A stretch of DNA of 64,000 nucleotides from Streptomyces humicola (GTDB lineage Bacteria; Actinomycetota; Actinomycetes; Streptomycetales; Streptomycetaceae), in the NCBI RefSeq assembly GCF_024436035.1, contig NZ_JANFNG010000025.1:1-64000 (forward strand), in the 5' to 3' direction. Both the position numbers and the translations under genes were made by a program. Below, piece by piece: positions 52,144-60,518 of this stretch. The stretch's first letter is position 1. Every line of letters starts with the position of its first letter. The notes beneath the pieces were generated by a model that saw only the letters and a list, made by a program, of their open reading frames with translations, made no database searches and was not told the DNA's origin.

Positions 52144-52986
52144 TCAGTTCCAGTCGAAGGTGTCCGGGTCCGGGCCGAGCCGGTTGCCCTTGTCCAGCGC
52201 GTCGAGGGCCGCCAGGTCGTCGCCGTCGAGCTCGAAGTCGAAGACGTCGATGTTCTCGGCGATCCGGGACGGGGTCACGGACTTCGGGATCACGATGATG
52301 CCGTGCTGCAGATGCCAGCGCAGGACGACCTGGGCCGGGGTCCTGCCGTGCCGGGCCGCGATCCGGCCGATGACCGGGTCGTCGAGCAGTCCCTTGCCCT
52401 GACCCAGCGGCGACCACGCCTCGGTGGCGATGCCGTGTTCCGCGTTGAAGGCGCGCAGCCCGGTCTGGGCGAAGTCGGGGTGGATCTCGATCTGGTTGAC
52501 CGCCGGGACGATCTCCGTCTCGTCGATCAGCCGCCGCAGGTGGGCCGGCTGGAAGTTGGAGACGCCGATCGCCTTCGCGCGCCCGCTGCGGTGGATCTCC
52601 TCGAACGCCCGCCAGATCGTGAGGTAGTCGTCGCGCATCGGGCGCGGCCAGTGGATCAGGTACAGGTCGATGTAGTCCAGGCCGAGCCGGGACAGGGAGG
52701 CGTCGAACTCGCGCTGGACGGCCTCGCGCGTCCAGGTCTGCGAAGCGCTGTTCCACAGCTTGGTGGTGACGAAGAGCTCCTCACGGGGGATTCCGGAGGC
52801 CGCGAGCGCCTTGCCGGTGCCTTCCTCGTTGCGGTACATGGCGGCGGTGTCGATGCTGCGATAGCCCTCACGCAGCGCCGTGGCGACTGCGTCGGCCGCC
52901 TCCGCGTCCGACATCTGCCAGACGCCGAAGCCGAGCTGCGGGATCCGCACGCCGTTGTTCAGGGTGATGGAGGGGACCTTGCTCAC
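52144..52986 (-). CDS. Aldo/keto reductase
   Basis: This 280-residue NADPH-dependent reductase of the 2,5-diketogluconate reductase-like AKR5 group has LGFGVWQMS and the catalytic tetrad: Asp and Tyr in SIDTAAMYRNE, Lys in TTKLWN and His in YLIHWP. The coenzyme site is VIPKSVTPSRIAEN. GTG 52986 follows AAGGAAA. A longer start at 53034 is without support. The substrate is not determinable. Confidence 0.93.
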   Translation of the reverse strand: MSKVPSITLNNGVRIPQLGFGVWQMSDAEAADAVATALREGYRSIDTAAMYRNEEGTGKALAASGIPREELFVTTKLWNSASQTWTREAVQREFDASLSRLGLDYIDLYLIHWPRPMRDDYLTIWRAFEEIHRSGRAKAIGVSNFQPAHLRRLIDETEIVPAVNQIEIHPDFAQTGLRAFNAEHGIATEAWSPLGQGKGLLDDPVIGRIAARHGRTPAQVVLRWHLQHGIIVIPKSVTPSRIAENIDVFDFELDGDDLAALDALDKGNRLGPDPDTFDWN

Positions 52987-53068
52987 GAGCAGTGGTTTCC
53001 TTGTCTCGTCGTCGAGCAGTTTCCTCCGCGACAACGATCACGGCCCCGCTGCGGATTCCCCGGATCCG

Positions 53069-54898
53069 CTATCCGTGGTGGTAGAGAGCTTCGATCTCCG
53101 CCGTGTACGTCTTCTCGATGGCCTTCCGCTTCAGCTTCAGCGACGGGGTGAGCAGCCCCTTCTCCTCGCTGAACTGCGCCGCCAGTATGCGGAACGTACG
53201 GATCGACTCGGCCTGCGAGACAAGGGTGTTGGCAGCGACCACGGCCCGCCGGACCTCCATCTCGAGATCCTTGTCGCGCACCAGATCGGCGGGCGTCATC
53301 TGAGGCTTGCCGCGCATCGTCAGCCAGTGCGAGACCGCCTCCGGATCGAGGGTGACGAGCGCCGCGATGAACGGGCGGTCGTTGCCGACGACGACGCACT
53401 GGGCGACGAGCGGATGGGCCCGCACCCGCTCCTCCAGCGGGGCGGGCGACACGCTCTTGCCGCCGCTGGTGACCAGGATCTCCTTCTTCCGGCCGGTGAT
53501 CGTCAGATAGCCCTGCTCGTCGAGCATGCCCAGGTCACCGGTGGCGAGCCAGCCGTCGTGCAGGGCCTCGTCCGTCGCCTTGGGGTTGTTGAGGTAACCG
53601 GAGAAGATCTGGCCGCCGTACAGCCACACCTCGCCGTCGTCCGCGATGTGCACGGTGGTGCCGGGTATGGGCTGGCCGACGGTGCCGAAGCGCGTCTGCT
53701 CGGGCGGATTCGCGGTGGCCGCGGCGGTCGACTCGGTGAGGCCGTAGCCCTCGTAGACCGTGATGCCCGCCCCCGCGAAGAACAGGCCGAGGCGGCGCTC
53801 CATGCCCGACCCGCCGGACATCCCGTGCCGCAGCCGCCCGCCGAGCGCCTCACGCATCTTGGCGTAGACCAGCTTGTCGTACACCTGGTGCGCCATCCGC
53901 AGCCCTGCGCCCGGTCCGGGACCGGTGCCGAACGCCTTGTGCTCCTGTGCCTCGGCGTAGCGGATCGCGACCTCCGCGGCCTTGTCGAACGCACCGAGCT
54001 TGCCCGACAGCTCCGCCTTGCGCCGCGCCGAGTGGAAGACCTTCTCGAAGACGTACGGGACGGCGAGTACGAACGTCGGCTTGAACGCCGCCAGATCGGG
54101 GATCAGCTCCGCGGCGGCGAGGCTCGGCTGGTGGCCGAGGCGCACCCGGCCGGAACGTATCGCCGCGACCTCGACCATCCGGCCGAAGACATGGGCGAGC
54201 GGCAGGAAGAGCAGCGTGGATGCCTGGTCACCGGGCTTGGAGTGGAACACCGGCTCCCAGCGTTCGACGATGTTGTCGCACTCCGCCATGAAGTTGGCGT
54301 GGGTGAGCAGACAGCCCTTGGGACGGCCGGTCGTCCCCGAGGTGTAGATGATCGTGGCAATGGCGTCGGGGGTGATCGCCACCCGGTGCCGGTCCACCAC
54401 CTCGTCGTCGAGATACGCACCGGCCGCCATCAGCTCGTCGACCGCGCCGGCGTCCAGCTGCCACAACCGGGTGAGGTGCGGGAGCTGGTCCACGACGGCG
54501 CCGATCGTCATGGCGTGGTCCTCGTGCTCGACCATGCACGCCACCGCTCCCGAGTCGTGGAGCATCCAGCGCACCTGGTCGGAGGAGGAGGTCGGGTAGA
54601 CGGGAACCGACTGCGCGCCGATTGACCAGAGAGCGAAGTCGAACAGCGTCCACTCGTAGCGGGTACGCGCCATGATCCCGACGCGGTCGCCGAACCGCAC
54701 GCCGTCCGCGAGCAGGCCCTTGGCGAGCGCCAGCACCTCGTCCCGGAACTGCGCAGCCGTCACGTCGTGCCAGACGCCGTCGACCTTGCGTCCGAGCACG
54801 ACCTGGTCAGGAGCCTCCGCCGCATTGGTGAACACGGCGTCCGCCAGTCCTCCGACTGGGGGCGCCGTCACCAATGGCGGCACGGTGAACTCGCGCAA
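53069..54898 (-). CDS. Long-chain acyl-CoA synthetase
   Basis: This 609-residue AMP-forming ligase has A3 motif YTSGTTGRPKGCLLTH, A5 GYGLTESTA, A7-A8 TGDLGMLDEQGYLTITGRKK and the C-terminal catalytic Lys region TPSLKLKRKAI. Size and the HVFGRMVEV block match bacterial FadD15-like enzymes. The start is TTG 54898 (protein MREFTVPP), preceded by GAGGAG. Family members begin with the same residues, and the upstream extension does not match. It activates fatty acids for degradation or lipid synthesis. Confidence 0.92.
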   Translation of the reverse strand: MREFTVPPLVTAPPVGGLADAVFTNAAEAPDQVVLGRKVDGVWHDVTAAQFRDEVLALAKGLLADGVRFGDRVGIMARTRYEWTLFDFALWSIGAQSVPVYPTSSSDQVRWMLHDSGAVACMVEHEDHAMTIGAVVDQLPHLTRLWQLDAGAVDELMAAGAYLDDEVVDRHRVAITPDAIATIIYTSGTTGRPKGCLLTHANFMAECDNIVERWEPVFHSKPGDQASTLLFLPLAHVFGRMVEVAAIRSGRVRLGHQPSLAAAELIPDLAAFKPTFVLAVPYVFEKVFHSARRKAELSGKLGAFDKAAEVAIRYAEAQEHKAFGTGPGPGAGLRMAHQVYDKLVYAKMREALGGRLRHGMSGGSGMERRLGLFFAGAGITVYEGYGLTESTAAATANPPEQTRFGTVGQPIPGTTVHIADDGEVWLYGGQIFSGYLNNPKATDEALHDGWLATGDLGMLDEQGYLTITGRKKEILVTSGGKSVSPAPLEERVRAHPLVAQCVVVGNDRPFIAALVTLDPEAVSHWLTMRGKPQMTPADLVRDKDLEMEVRRAVVAANTLVSQAESIRTFRILAAQFSEEKGLLTPSLKLKRKAIEKTYTAEIEALYHHG

Positions 54899-55366
54899 GG
54901 TTGCTCCTCGGGGGCGCTCGGCGGGGCGCCTCGATGGTGTGCGTCCGCCCGGTGGGGCCGGCAGAAAACGGTCCTGACGGGCGGGCCCGTAAGCTACCTG
55001 ATCCGGCGCGAGGACGGGAAGGGATCTCACTTCACCGGAAATCGGATTTCTGCGACTCGTAGGACGAGTTCTCCGCCGGGAATGTGGGCTTTTGTCGCAA
55101 TCAGAGGGAACTGCAGTGGGGTTACTCGGCTGTAACAAACCGTGGATCTGCACCGAATCTGCCAGGCATCTTCCCGGTGCGCTCACGTCCGTTACCCGGT
55201 GTCATAGTGGCGGCGCTCGGCGGGTGATCGCGCCACGGTACCGGCGTACCCGGCGTACGCAGAGTCTACGCGGCGATGCTGTGTCGGGTGGCCACAACGC
55301 TCTCACATCTGGATGTCCGCCATCCGCCTGCTTCTGCCTGCTTCCTGGATCGTCGCATGGTGCGAG
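54899..55366. other. Intergenic region without recognisable gene
   Basis: These 468 bases upstream of the acyl-CoA synthetase and 3' of the LysR gene contain no convincing coding frame. A small inverted repeat GTTAC-N6-GTAAC at 55121-55136 could be an operator for the ligase gene, about 225 bases from its start. GC content is slightly lower than in the flanks. Confidence 0.5.
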
Positions 55367-56239
55367 TCACATGGGCCGGTGCAGCCTGTCGCCCGCGGCG
55401 AGGATGGCCCGTGCGAGCGCGGCCGCCGGTTCGCCGCCGGTGGCGGGCCGCTGCCCGTGCAGCAGGACGAAGTCGACCTCGCCCAGTTCCGGCAGTCCCG
55501 CCTTCGCGGGAAGCCTGCGCAGGCCCGGCAGCAGCAGGCCCTGGGCGTGCGCCACCACGCCGAGCCCGGCCAGCGCCGCCGCGCGCACCCCGCTGAGGCT
55601 GCTGCTCGTGCACACGATGTGCCAGGGACGGCCCGCGCGTTCGAGCACGTCGAGGGCGCGCGCCCTGGTGATGCTCGGCGGCGGATAGACGATCAGCGGC
55701 ACCGGGCGGTCCGGTTCGATGCGCAGCCGCTCACCGGCGATCCACACCAGCCGGTCCCGCCACACCAGCCGGCCCGGTCCCTCACCGGAGGCCCGCTTGC
55801 CGAGCATCAGGTCGAGCCGCCCCTCGGCGAGCTGCTCATGAAGCGTGCCGGAGAGTTCGACGGTGAGTTCGAGATCGACCTCTGGGTGGTCGCGGCGGAA
55901 GCCCTCCAGGATCTCCGGCAGCCGGGTCAGCACGAAGTCCTCCGAGGTGCCGAAGCGCAGCCGTCCGCGCAGCCGGGTACCGGCGAACCAGGCCGTGGCC
56001 CGCTCATTGGCGTCGAGGATCGTGCGGGCGAAGCCGAGCATGGCCTCGCCGTCCTCGGTCAGTTCCACCCCGTGCGTGTCCCGGGTGAACAGCTGGCGCC
56101 CGGCCGCCTCCTCGAGCTTGCGCACATGCTGGCTGACGGTGGACTGGCGCAGGCCGAGCCGGTGCGCGGCCTGCGTGAAGCTCAGGGTCTGCGCGACGGT
56201 GAGGAACGTGCGCAGCTGAACCGGATCGAACACGCTCAC
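55367..56239 (-). CDS. LysR family transcriptional regulator
   Basis: This 290-residue protein has an N-terminal winged HTH (LRTFLTVAQTLSFTQAAHRL and QSTVSQHVRKLEEAAGRQLF). A two-lobed effector domain begins about residue 90. It is divergent from the BASS-type transporter gene across 173 bases, the classic LysR arrangement, so it probably controls that transporter. The inducer is unknown. Confidence 0.92.
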   Translation of the reverse strand: MSVFDPVQLRTFLTVAQTLSFTQAAHRLGLRQSTVSQHVRKLEEAAGRQLFTRDTHGVELTEDGEAMLGFARTILDANERATAWFAGTRLRGRLRFGTSEDFVLTRLPEILEGFRRDHPEVDLELTVELSGTLHEQLAEGRLDLMLGKRASGEGPGRLVWRDRLVWIAGERLRIEPDRPVPLIVYPPPSITRARALDVLERAGRPWHIVCTSSSLSGVRAAALAGLGVVAHAQGLLLPGLRRLPAKAGLPELGEVDFVLLHGQRPATGGEPAAALARAILAAGDRLHRPM

Positions 56240-56356
56240 CAGGCTATCGCGGCTATCGCAAAACGTGATGGCAGTCAGCGCAGTGAACGGGGTTCACAAT
56301 GACCGTGCCCGTCCCGCAACCTGTCCTCACACTGCCCGAACGCGTGTCCCCGTCCC

Positions 56357-56410
56357 GACCGAGCGAACCCGACCGAGCGAACCCGACCGAGCGAACCCGA
56401 CCGAGAGAAG
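56357..56410 (+). repeat. 14-bp tandem repeat at the transporter leader
   Basis: GACCGAGCGAACCC is repeated three times perfectly (56357-56370, 56371-56384, 56385-56398), with a partial fourth copy ending GAGAGAAG. The array ends two bases before the ATG at 56413, so it occupies the 5' leader and runs into the ribosome site. Confidence 0.9.
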
Positions 56411-56412
56411 AC

Positions 56413-57480
56413 ATGCCGCGCCTGAAGATGCCGTCCTGGCTGCCGATCGACCCGTACATACTCGTGCTGGTCGCCACGGTCGGCCTCGCGGCCCTGCTGC
56501 CTGCCGAGGGCGCTGCCGCGCCTGTCGCCGCCGACGCGTCGAGCGTGGCCATCGGGCTGCTGTTCTTCCTCTACGGAGCCAGGCTTTCCACGCGCGAGGC
56601 AGTCGCCGGGATGAGCCACTGGCGGCTGCACCTCACCGTGGTGGTGAGCACGTTCGCGCTCTTTCCGCTGCTCGGCCTCGCCGCGCACGGGCTCGTTCCG
56701 TACGTCCTCACCCCGCAGCTCTACACCGGCCTGCTGTATCTGTGCATCCTGCCGTCGACGATCCAGTCCTCGATCGCCTTCACCTCGATCGCGCGCGGAA
56801 ACGTATCTGCGGCCATTTGTGCGGGCACGTACTCCAGCCTGATCGGCATGGTCGCCACCCCGGTGCTCGCCGGGCTGATACTGCTCCCCCTGCCTTGGGC
56901 GGGAGATGCCCACTCCACCGGCGCCTTCTCCGCGCACGGGCTGCTCGACATCGCGCTCCAGCTGCTCGTGCCGTTCGTCGCCGGTCAGTTGCTGCGCCGC
57001 TGGATCGGCGGCTTCCTCGCACGCCACAAGAAGGTGCTCGGACTCGTCGACCGGGGATCGATCCTGCTCGTCGTCTACACGGCGTTCAGCGAGGGCATGG
57101 CGAGGGGCATCTGGCACCAGGTCACGGCGGTCAGGCTGCTGGAGCTGCTCGGCGTCGAAGCGGTGCTGCTCGCCGTCGTCCTCACCATCACCAGCACGGT
57201 CTCGCGCAGGCTCGGCTTCAACCGCGGCGACCGCATCGCGATCGTCTTCTGCGGCTCCAAGAAGAGCCTGGCCAACGGCCTGCCGATGGCCAGCGTGCTC
57301 TTCGGCGCCCAGGCGGGACTCCTCATCCTGCCGCTGATGCTGTTCCACCAGATGCAACTGATGGTGTGCGCGGTGATAGCAAAGCGCTGGTCAACTGATG
57401 CCGGGGACGGCGGGGAGGGTAGCCTGCCATCGGAACGTTCACCGTCCCCTGACGCCCAGGCCCGCCCCGCCCACGCTTGA
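56413..57480 (+). CDS. BASS-family (bile acid:sodium symporter-like) transporter
   Basis: This 355-residue protein has about ten membrane segments. Motifs are [20 protein letters not shown] in the first half and [22 protein letters not shown] across the discontinuous helix. The second-half equivalent is [15 protein letters not shown]. This matches the PF13593-like SBF group, which transports organic anions with sodium. ATG 56413 follows GAGAGAAG. It is divergent from the LysR gene. A hydrophilic C-terminal tail of 30 residues is unusual but harmless. Confidence 0.88.
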   Translation: MPRLKMPSWLPIDPYILVLVATVGLAALLPAEGAAAPVAADASSVAIGLLFFLYGARLSTREAVAGMSHWRLHLTVVVSTFALFPLLGLAAHGLVPYVLTPQLYTGLLYLCILPSTIQSSIAFTSIARGNVSAAICAGTYSSLIGMVATPVLAGLILLPLPWAGDAHSTGAFSAHGLLDIALQLLVPFVAGQLLRRWIGGFLARHKKVLGLVDRGSILLVVYTAFSEGMARGIWHQVTAVRLLELLGVEAVLLAVVLTITSTVSRRLGFNRGDRIAIVFCGSKKSLANGLPMASVLFGAQAGLLILPLMLFHQMQLMVCAVIAKRWSTDAGDGGEGSLPSERSPSPDAQARPAHA

Positions 57481-57490
57481 GGAGAAAGCC

Positions 57491-57718
57491 GTGATCCGCG
57501 ACCTGTTCACCCCGACCCATCTGCTGATCGTCGTGCTCGTCGCGATCGTGCTCTTCGGCGCCAAGCGGCTGCCCGACACCGCCCGTCAGCTGGGCAAATC
57601 GCTGCGCATCCTGAAGGCCGAGACCAAGGCGCTGCGTGACGAGACCCCCGCGGGCGAGCAGCGCACGGTCGCCGGCGAGGTCGTGGACTCCGGCAAGGAG
57701 CGGGCGCAGGCCGGCTGA
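57491..57718 (+). CDS. tatA: TatA/E twin-arginine translocase component
   Basis: This 75-residue protein has a short outside segment, one membrane helix ([13 protein letters not shown]), the FGAKRLPD hinge and an amphipathic helix ([19 protein letters not shown]), then a charged tail. That is the TatA/E pattern. GTG 57491 follows GGAGAAAG, ten bases after the transporter stop. No tatC is in the window, so this is probably an accessory paralogue. FdhD, needed by Tat-exported formate dehydrogenases, lies convergently next to it. Confidence 0.88.
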   Translation: MIRDLFTPTHLLIVVLVAIVLFGAKRLPDTARQLGKSLRILKAETKALRDETPAGEQRTVAGEVVDSGKERAQAG

Positions 57719-57748
57719 CGACCGCAGCCGCGCCGGCTTGTCACCTGA

Positions 57749-58597
57749 TCAACGCGTCGCCGCCGCCGTGGGCAGCGCGATCCGGTGCTCACCCGCGTAG
57801 ACGTTCATCGACGTCCCGCGCAGGAAGCCGACCAGCGTCAGCCCGCTCTCGGCGGCGAGTTCGACCGCGAGTGACGACGGAGCCGACACCGCGGCCAGCA
57901 CAGGTATCCCGGCCATCACCGCCTTCTGGGCAAGCTCGAACGAGGCACGGCCGGAGACGAGCAGGATCTTGTCGGAGAGCGGGAGCAGCCCCTGCTGCAG
58001 GGCGCGCCCGACCAGCTTGTCCACCGCGTTGTGACGGCCCACGTCCTCGCGGATGTCAACGAGCTCCCCGTCCGCCGTGAACAAGGCGGCCGCGTGCAGT
58101 CCCCCGGTCCGCTCGAAGACGCGTTGCGCCGCGCGCAGCCGGTCGGGAAGGGCGGCGAGGACCTCCGGTGAGAGCCGGATTCCGGGCGTGTCGGGGATGG
58201 ACCAGCGGGCGGTGGTCCGGACGGCATCGAGGCTGGCCTTGCCGCACAGTCCGCACGATGACGTGGTGTACACGTTCCGTTCCAGCGTGATGTCGGGCAG
58301 CGCCACGCCGTCCGCGAGCCGGACGTCCACCACGTTGTAGGTGTTCGAGCCGTCCTCGGTCGCACCCGCGCAGTAGACGATCGTGGCGAGCTCCTCCGCC
58401 CTCCCGAGCACCCCCTCGCTGACGAGGAAGCCCGCGGCGAGCGCGAAGTCGTCGCCCGGAGTGCGCATGGTGATCGCCAGCGGCCTCCCGCCCAGACGGA
58501 TCTCCAGCGGCTCCTCCGCGACCAGAGTGTCCGCACGGTGCGTGACCGCGCCATCCCTGATCCGCAGTACGCGATGCCGCTCGGTGACCCGTCCCAT
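57749..58597 (-). CDS. fdhD: Formate dehydrogenase accessory sulfurtransferase FdhD
   Basis: This 282-residue protein transfers sulfur to the molybdenum/tungsten cofactor of formate dehydrogenase. The CxxC motif is C115-x-x-C118 in SSCGLCGKA. The nucleotide-binding region includes DVGRHNAVDKLVG. ATG 58597 (MGRV) has AGGGGG nine bases upstream. ATG 58603 is too close to that site. No formate dehydrogenase structural gene is in the window. Confidence 0.93.
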   Translation of the reverse strand: MGRVTERHRVLRIRDGAVTHRADTLVAEEPLEIRLGGRPLAITMRTPGDDFALAAGFLVSEGVLGRAEELATIVYCAGATEDGSNTYNVVDVRLADGVALPDITLERNVYTTSSCGLCGKASLDAVRTTARWSIPDTPGIRLSPEVLAALPDRLRAAQRVFERTGGLHAAALFTADGELVDIREDVGRHNAVDKLVGRALQQGLLPLSDKILLVSGRASFELAQKAVMAGIPVLAAVSAPSSLAVELAAESGLTLVGFLRGTSMNVYAGEHRIALPTAAATR

Positions 58598-58782
58598 GAT
58601 CATCAGCCCCCTGCCGTCATGATGCGATTGCCTTATGCAGGCATTGTCGTGCATCGCCGTCCCGTGTCGCCGTCCCGCATCGCCCTTCGTGGAGGGGGCG
58701 CCCGCCCGGGCAGTCATCGGCTGCCGGCCGCGCGGATACGCAGGTGAAACGCACTGCGAATCCTTGGTATCGTTGCTCCTGT

Positions 58783-58802
58783 CGCCGCGGGGAACCGCGG
58801 CG
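58783..58802. other. Hairpin just upstream of tRNA-Leu
   Basis: CGCCGCGG-GGAA-CCGCGGCG is a perfect 8-base stem with a 4-base loop, ending eight bases before the mature tRNA 5' end. It may be in the tRNA leader transcript. Confidence 0.5.
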
Positions 58803-58810
58803 CGATCCCG

Positions 58811-58895
58811 GTCCGGGTGGCGGAATGGCAGACGCGCTAGCTTGAGGTGCTAGTGCCCTTTATCGGGCGTGGGGGTTCAAGTCCCCCTCCGGACA
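58811..58895 (+). tRNA. tRNA-Leu(GAG)
   Basis: This 85-base class II tRNA has acceptor stem GTCCGGG pairing with TCCGGAC. The anticodon loop CTTGAGG has anticodon GAG. A variable arm reads TGCCC-TTTATC-GGGCG and the T arm is GGGGGTTCAAGTCCCC. Discriminator A is at 58895. CCA is not encoded. Leu tRNA genes are frequent integration sites for actinomycete elements. Confidence 0.95.
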
Positions 58896-59113
58896 CATAC
58901 AGTATGCCCACCGGTGGTGTCGGCCTTGTCGGTCGGCACCATTCGCGTTTCGTGGTCGCAGGAGACGCTCCACACTGTTTCGCCAGGGCCGCGTCCATCA
59001 CAAGCGGACTGGGCGCGAGGACGAGTCCCGGGACTGGGCGCAGGGCCTCTTCGGGGAGGCAGGGCCTCTCCGGCGCCCTGATGGTGGCGCGTTACCTGGG
59101 CAGCCAAAGAGGC

Positions 59114-59143
59114 CCCGAGCCGGGTATGCGCAACCGGCTCGGG
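59114..59143. terminator. Hairpin, 10-bp arms
   Basis: CCCGAGCCGG and CCGGCTCGGG are perfect arms around a 10-base loop (59124-59133) in a non-coding context. It could terminate transcription in either direction. Confidence 0.6.
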
Positions 59144-59446
59144 ACCACTTCCATTGCTCCCCCGCCCAGGGAGCGGACGAGGGTTGTTCTGACCTCTTTC
59201 ATCTTCCGACCCCTGTGCACCTGCCGCAACCGGAGATCACCCAAGCGGACGCATGCGGTGCGACTACGCGGGGCGGACGTGGTCCGCCCACTGATCATGT
59301 GCCGCGCGGCGCCGGGGCGGCCGTGGAGACCGCTCGCGTCAGTGGCCGCGGTGCGCTGTGCTGGGCACATGGCAGAGCATCCGATCATCTGTTCCGCCAA
59401 GGAGCTCATGCGGCTCACCGACGACATCGAGATCGATTAGCGCAGG

Positions 59447-59492
59447 CGACCCCCGCTCCCACACTGCATCAGGACATGAGGAGCGAGGGTCG
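59447..59492 (+). terminator. Hairpin, 13-bp arms
   Basis: Arms 59447-59459 and 59480-59492 pair with one mismatch around a 20-base loop, seven bases after a TAG at 59438-59440. It is consistent with a terminator for a short upstream gene. Confidence 0.55.
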
Positions 59493-59655
59493 TCGATCTG
59501 TCACCACCCCCGACCTGCGGCGTCCGCGCTGTATTCGTCGTTGGCCGGGCCGACCGCGGGAATCACATCTCGGGCGACCCGACCACGTAGGTCTGCCGGG
59601 GTCTCTCGCTGGGAATACAAGCTGAAGAGGGAGCCTGAGTCCCCGGAGGCTGGCC

Positions 59656-59859
59656 ATGCCCGTCAAGCCCCACCCCCGCAACGGGCACTTCGATCACGAG
59701 GGTTACTGCCGTTGCGGTGGTCCATGCTGTGTGGCCGAAGGCGGCGGCGAGTGCCTGTGCCGGCTGTGCGCTTGTCAGAGCACCCCGAGGACAGAGGTCC
59801 CCCTAATGAACACCACCGTGTACGAGGGCCCGTACAGCGGCACGCACCAGGCTGGCTAG
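59656..59859 (+). CDS. Small cysteine-rich protein
   Basis: This 67-residue protein has nine cysteines, eight of them packed in YCRCGGPCCVAEGGGECLCR and the following LCACQ. A metal-binding or disulfide-rich domain is suggested. An excellent GGAGG site at 59645-59649, six bases before ATG 59656, supports real expression. The N-terminal HPRNGHFDHEGYCRCGG resembles small proteins of actinomycete integrative elements as I remember them, but I cannot name a family. It lies alone between hairpins downstream of tRNA-Leu. Confidence 0.6.
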   Translation: MPVKPHPRNGHFDHEGYCRCGGPCCVAEGGGECLCRLCACQSTPRTEVPLMNTTVYEGPYSGTHQAG

Positions 59860-59972
59860 GACTCCCTTGGGCGGCTTGTAGTACCGACACAGCGCGACAG
59901 CCTTGCGAAGCCCTGGACATGCATATGCGCGTTGTCGAACGGCCGGGCGTGTTGTCACACCCGCCACGTATT

Positions 59973-60191
59973 ATGGCGATCATGTGTGCAGCTCGTGAGC
60001 CTCGGGTGAGGTACCTGCCTGCAGCGCTCCATGAGGCGGCAGCCCAGGTACGTGAAGAGCGTGCCCAGCAGGCCATTCGCGCCCTGATCGCTCGCGGCCG
60101 GCTCACGGCCGAGCAGCGTCTCGAACTTGCCCGCTGGCAACGCGAATGGGTCGCTGCGTGGCGCGAAAGCCAGTACGTCATCGCGGCGTGA
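59973..60191 (+). CDS. Small helical protein
   Basis: These 72 residues from ATG 59973 form a helical, highly charged protein: AALHEAAAQVREERAQQAIR, a GRLTAEQRLEL turn and a final helix RWQREWVAAWRES. No ribosome site is visible, so an upstream ATG near 59919 or leaderless translation is possible. Proteins with this LTAEQ...WQREW ending are common in actinomycete mobile elements, from memory. The function is unknown. Confidence 0.5.
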   Translation: MAIMCAAREPRVRYLPAALHEAAAQVREERAQQAIRALIARGRLTAEQRLELARWQREWVAAWRESQYVIAA

Positions 60192-60518
60192 AGACGACCC
60201 CGCCGCCGTGGAGGGTGTTTGCATCAGCTGTCCTCGTCCACCGCCGCGCCGAAAGCGGCCGCGCGTTGGGTGATGAAGCCGACGGCGACGTCGAGGATAT
60301 GGCGCCGGTCAGCCACGGTCTCCTGGGCCTTGGTGAGGTGGGTGCGCAGCGGCTTGGCGCGCTGGCCGTTACCGCCCTCCTCACCCTTGGCTCGACGGCG
60401 GGAGCGATCCAACGCGGCACGCGCAGGGAAGTACGCTGAACTGCCCCGCAGTGTCATCCACGACGCGGACTGCCGCCTCATCGGACGAGGCGGCGCCGTC
60501 GGCGATTCCGCGCATACG
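60192..60518. other. Intergenic region with a weak minus-strand frame
   Basis: A minus-strand frame of 85 codons (60224-60481) ends in RRHILDVAVGFITQRAAAFG, which looks protein-like, but its first codon lies inside the GH15 terminator. It has no ribosome site. It may be a fragment of a decayed gene. Nothing else is seen. Confidence 0.35.
60472..60494 (-). terminator. GH15 gene terminator
   Basis: GCCGCCTC-ATCGGAC-GAGGCGGC is a perfect 8-base stem starting 25 bases after the GH15 stop on the minus strand. Confidence 0.6.

Larger units (their letters stand above)
58896..59655. other. Gene-poor region downstream of tRNA-Leu
   Basis: These 760 bases hold no recognisable protein family. There are two strong hairpins, at 59114-59143 and 59447-59492. 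The second follows a frame whose last 23 codons from ATG 59369 read MAEHPIICSAKELMRLTDDI and then EID. That could be a very small gene without a clear ribosome site. I found no second copy of the tRNA 3' end. Together with the small genes to the right, this looks like remains of an integrated element. Confidence 0.5.

Noticed and set aside
60224-60481. 85-codon minus-strand frame next to the GH15 gene
   Set aside because: Its start lies in the GH15 terminator hairpin, it lacks a ribosome site and I recognise no family. At most it is a decayed fragment.
58811-60518. Attachment-site duplication of the tRNA-Leu 3' end
   Set aside because: I looked for a second copy of the TTCAAGTCCCCCTCCGGAC block downstream and found none in the window.
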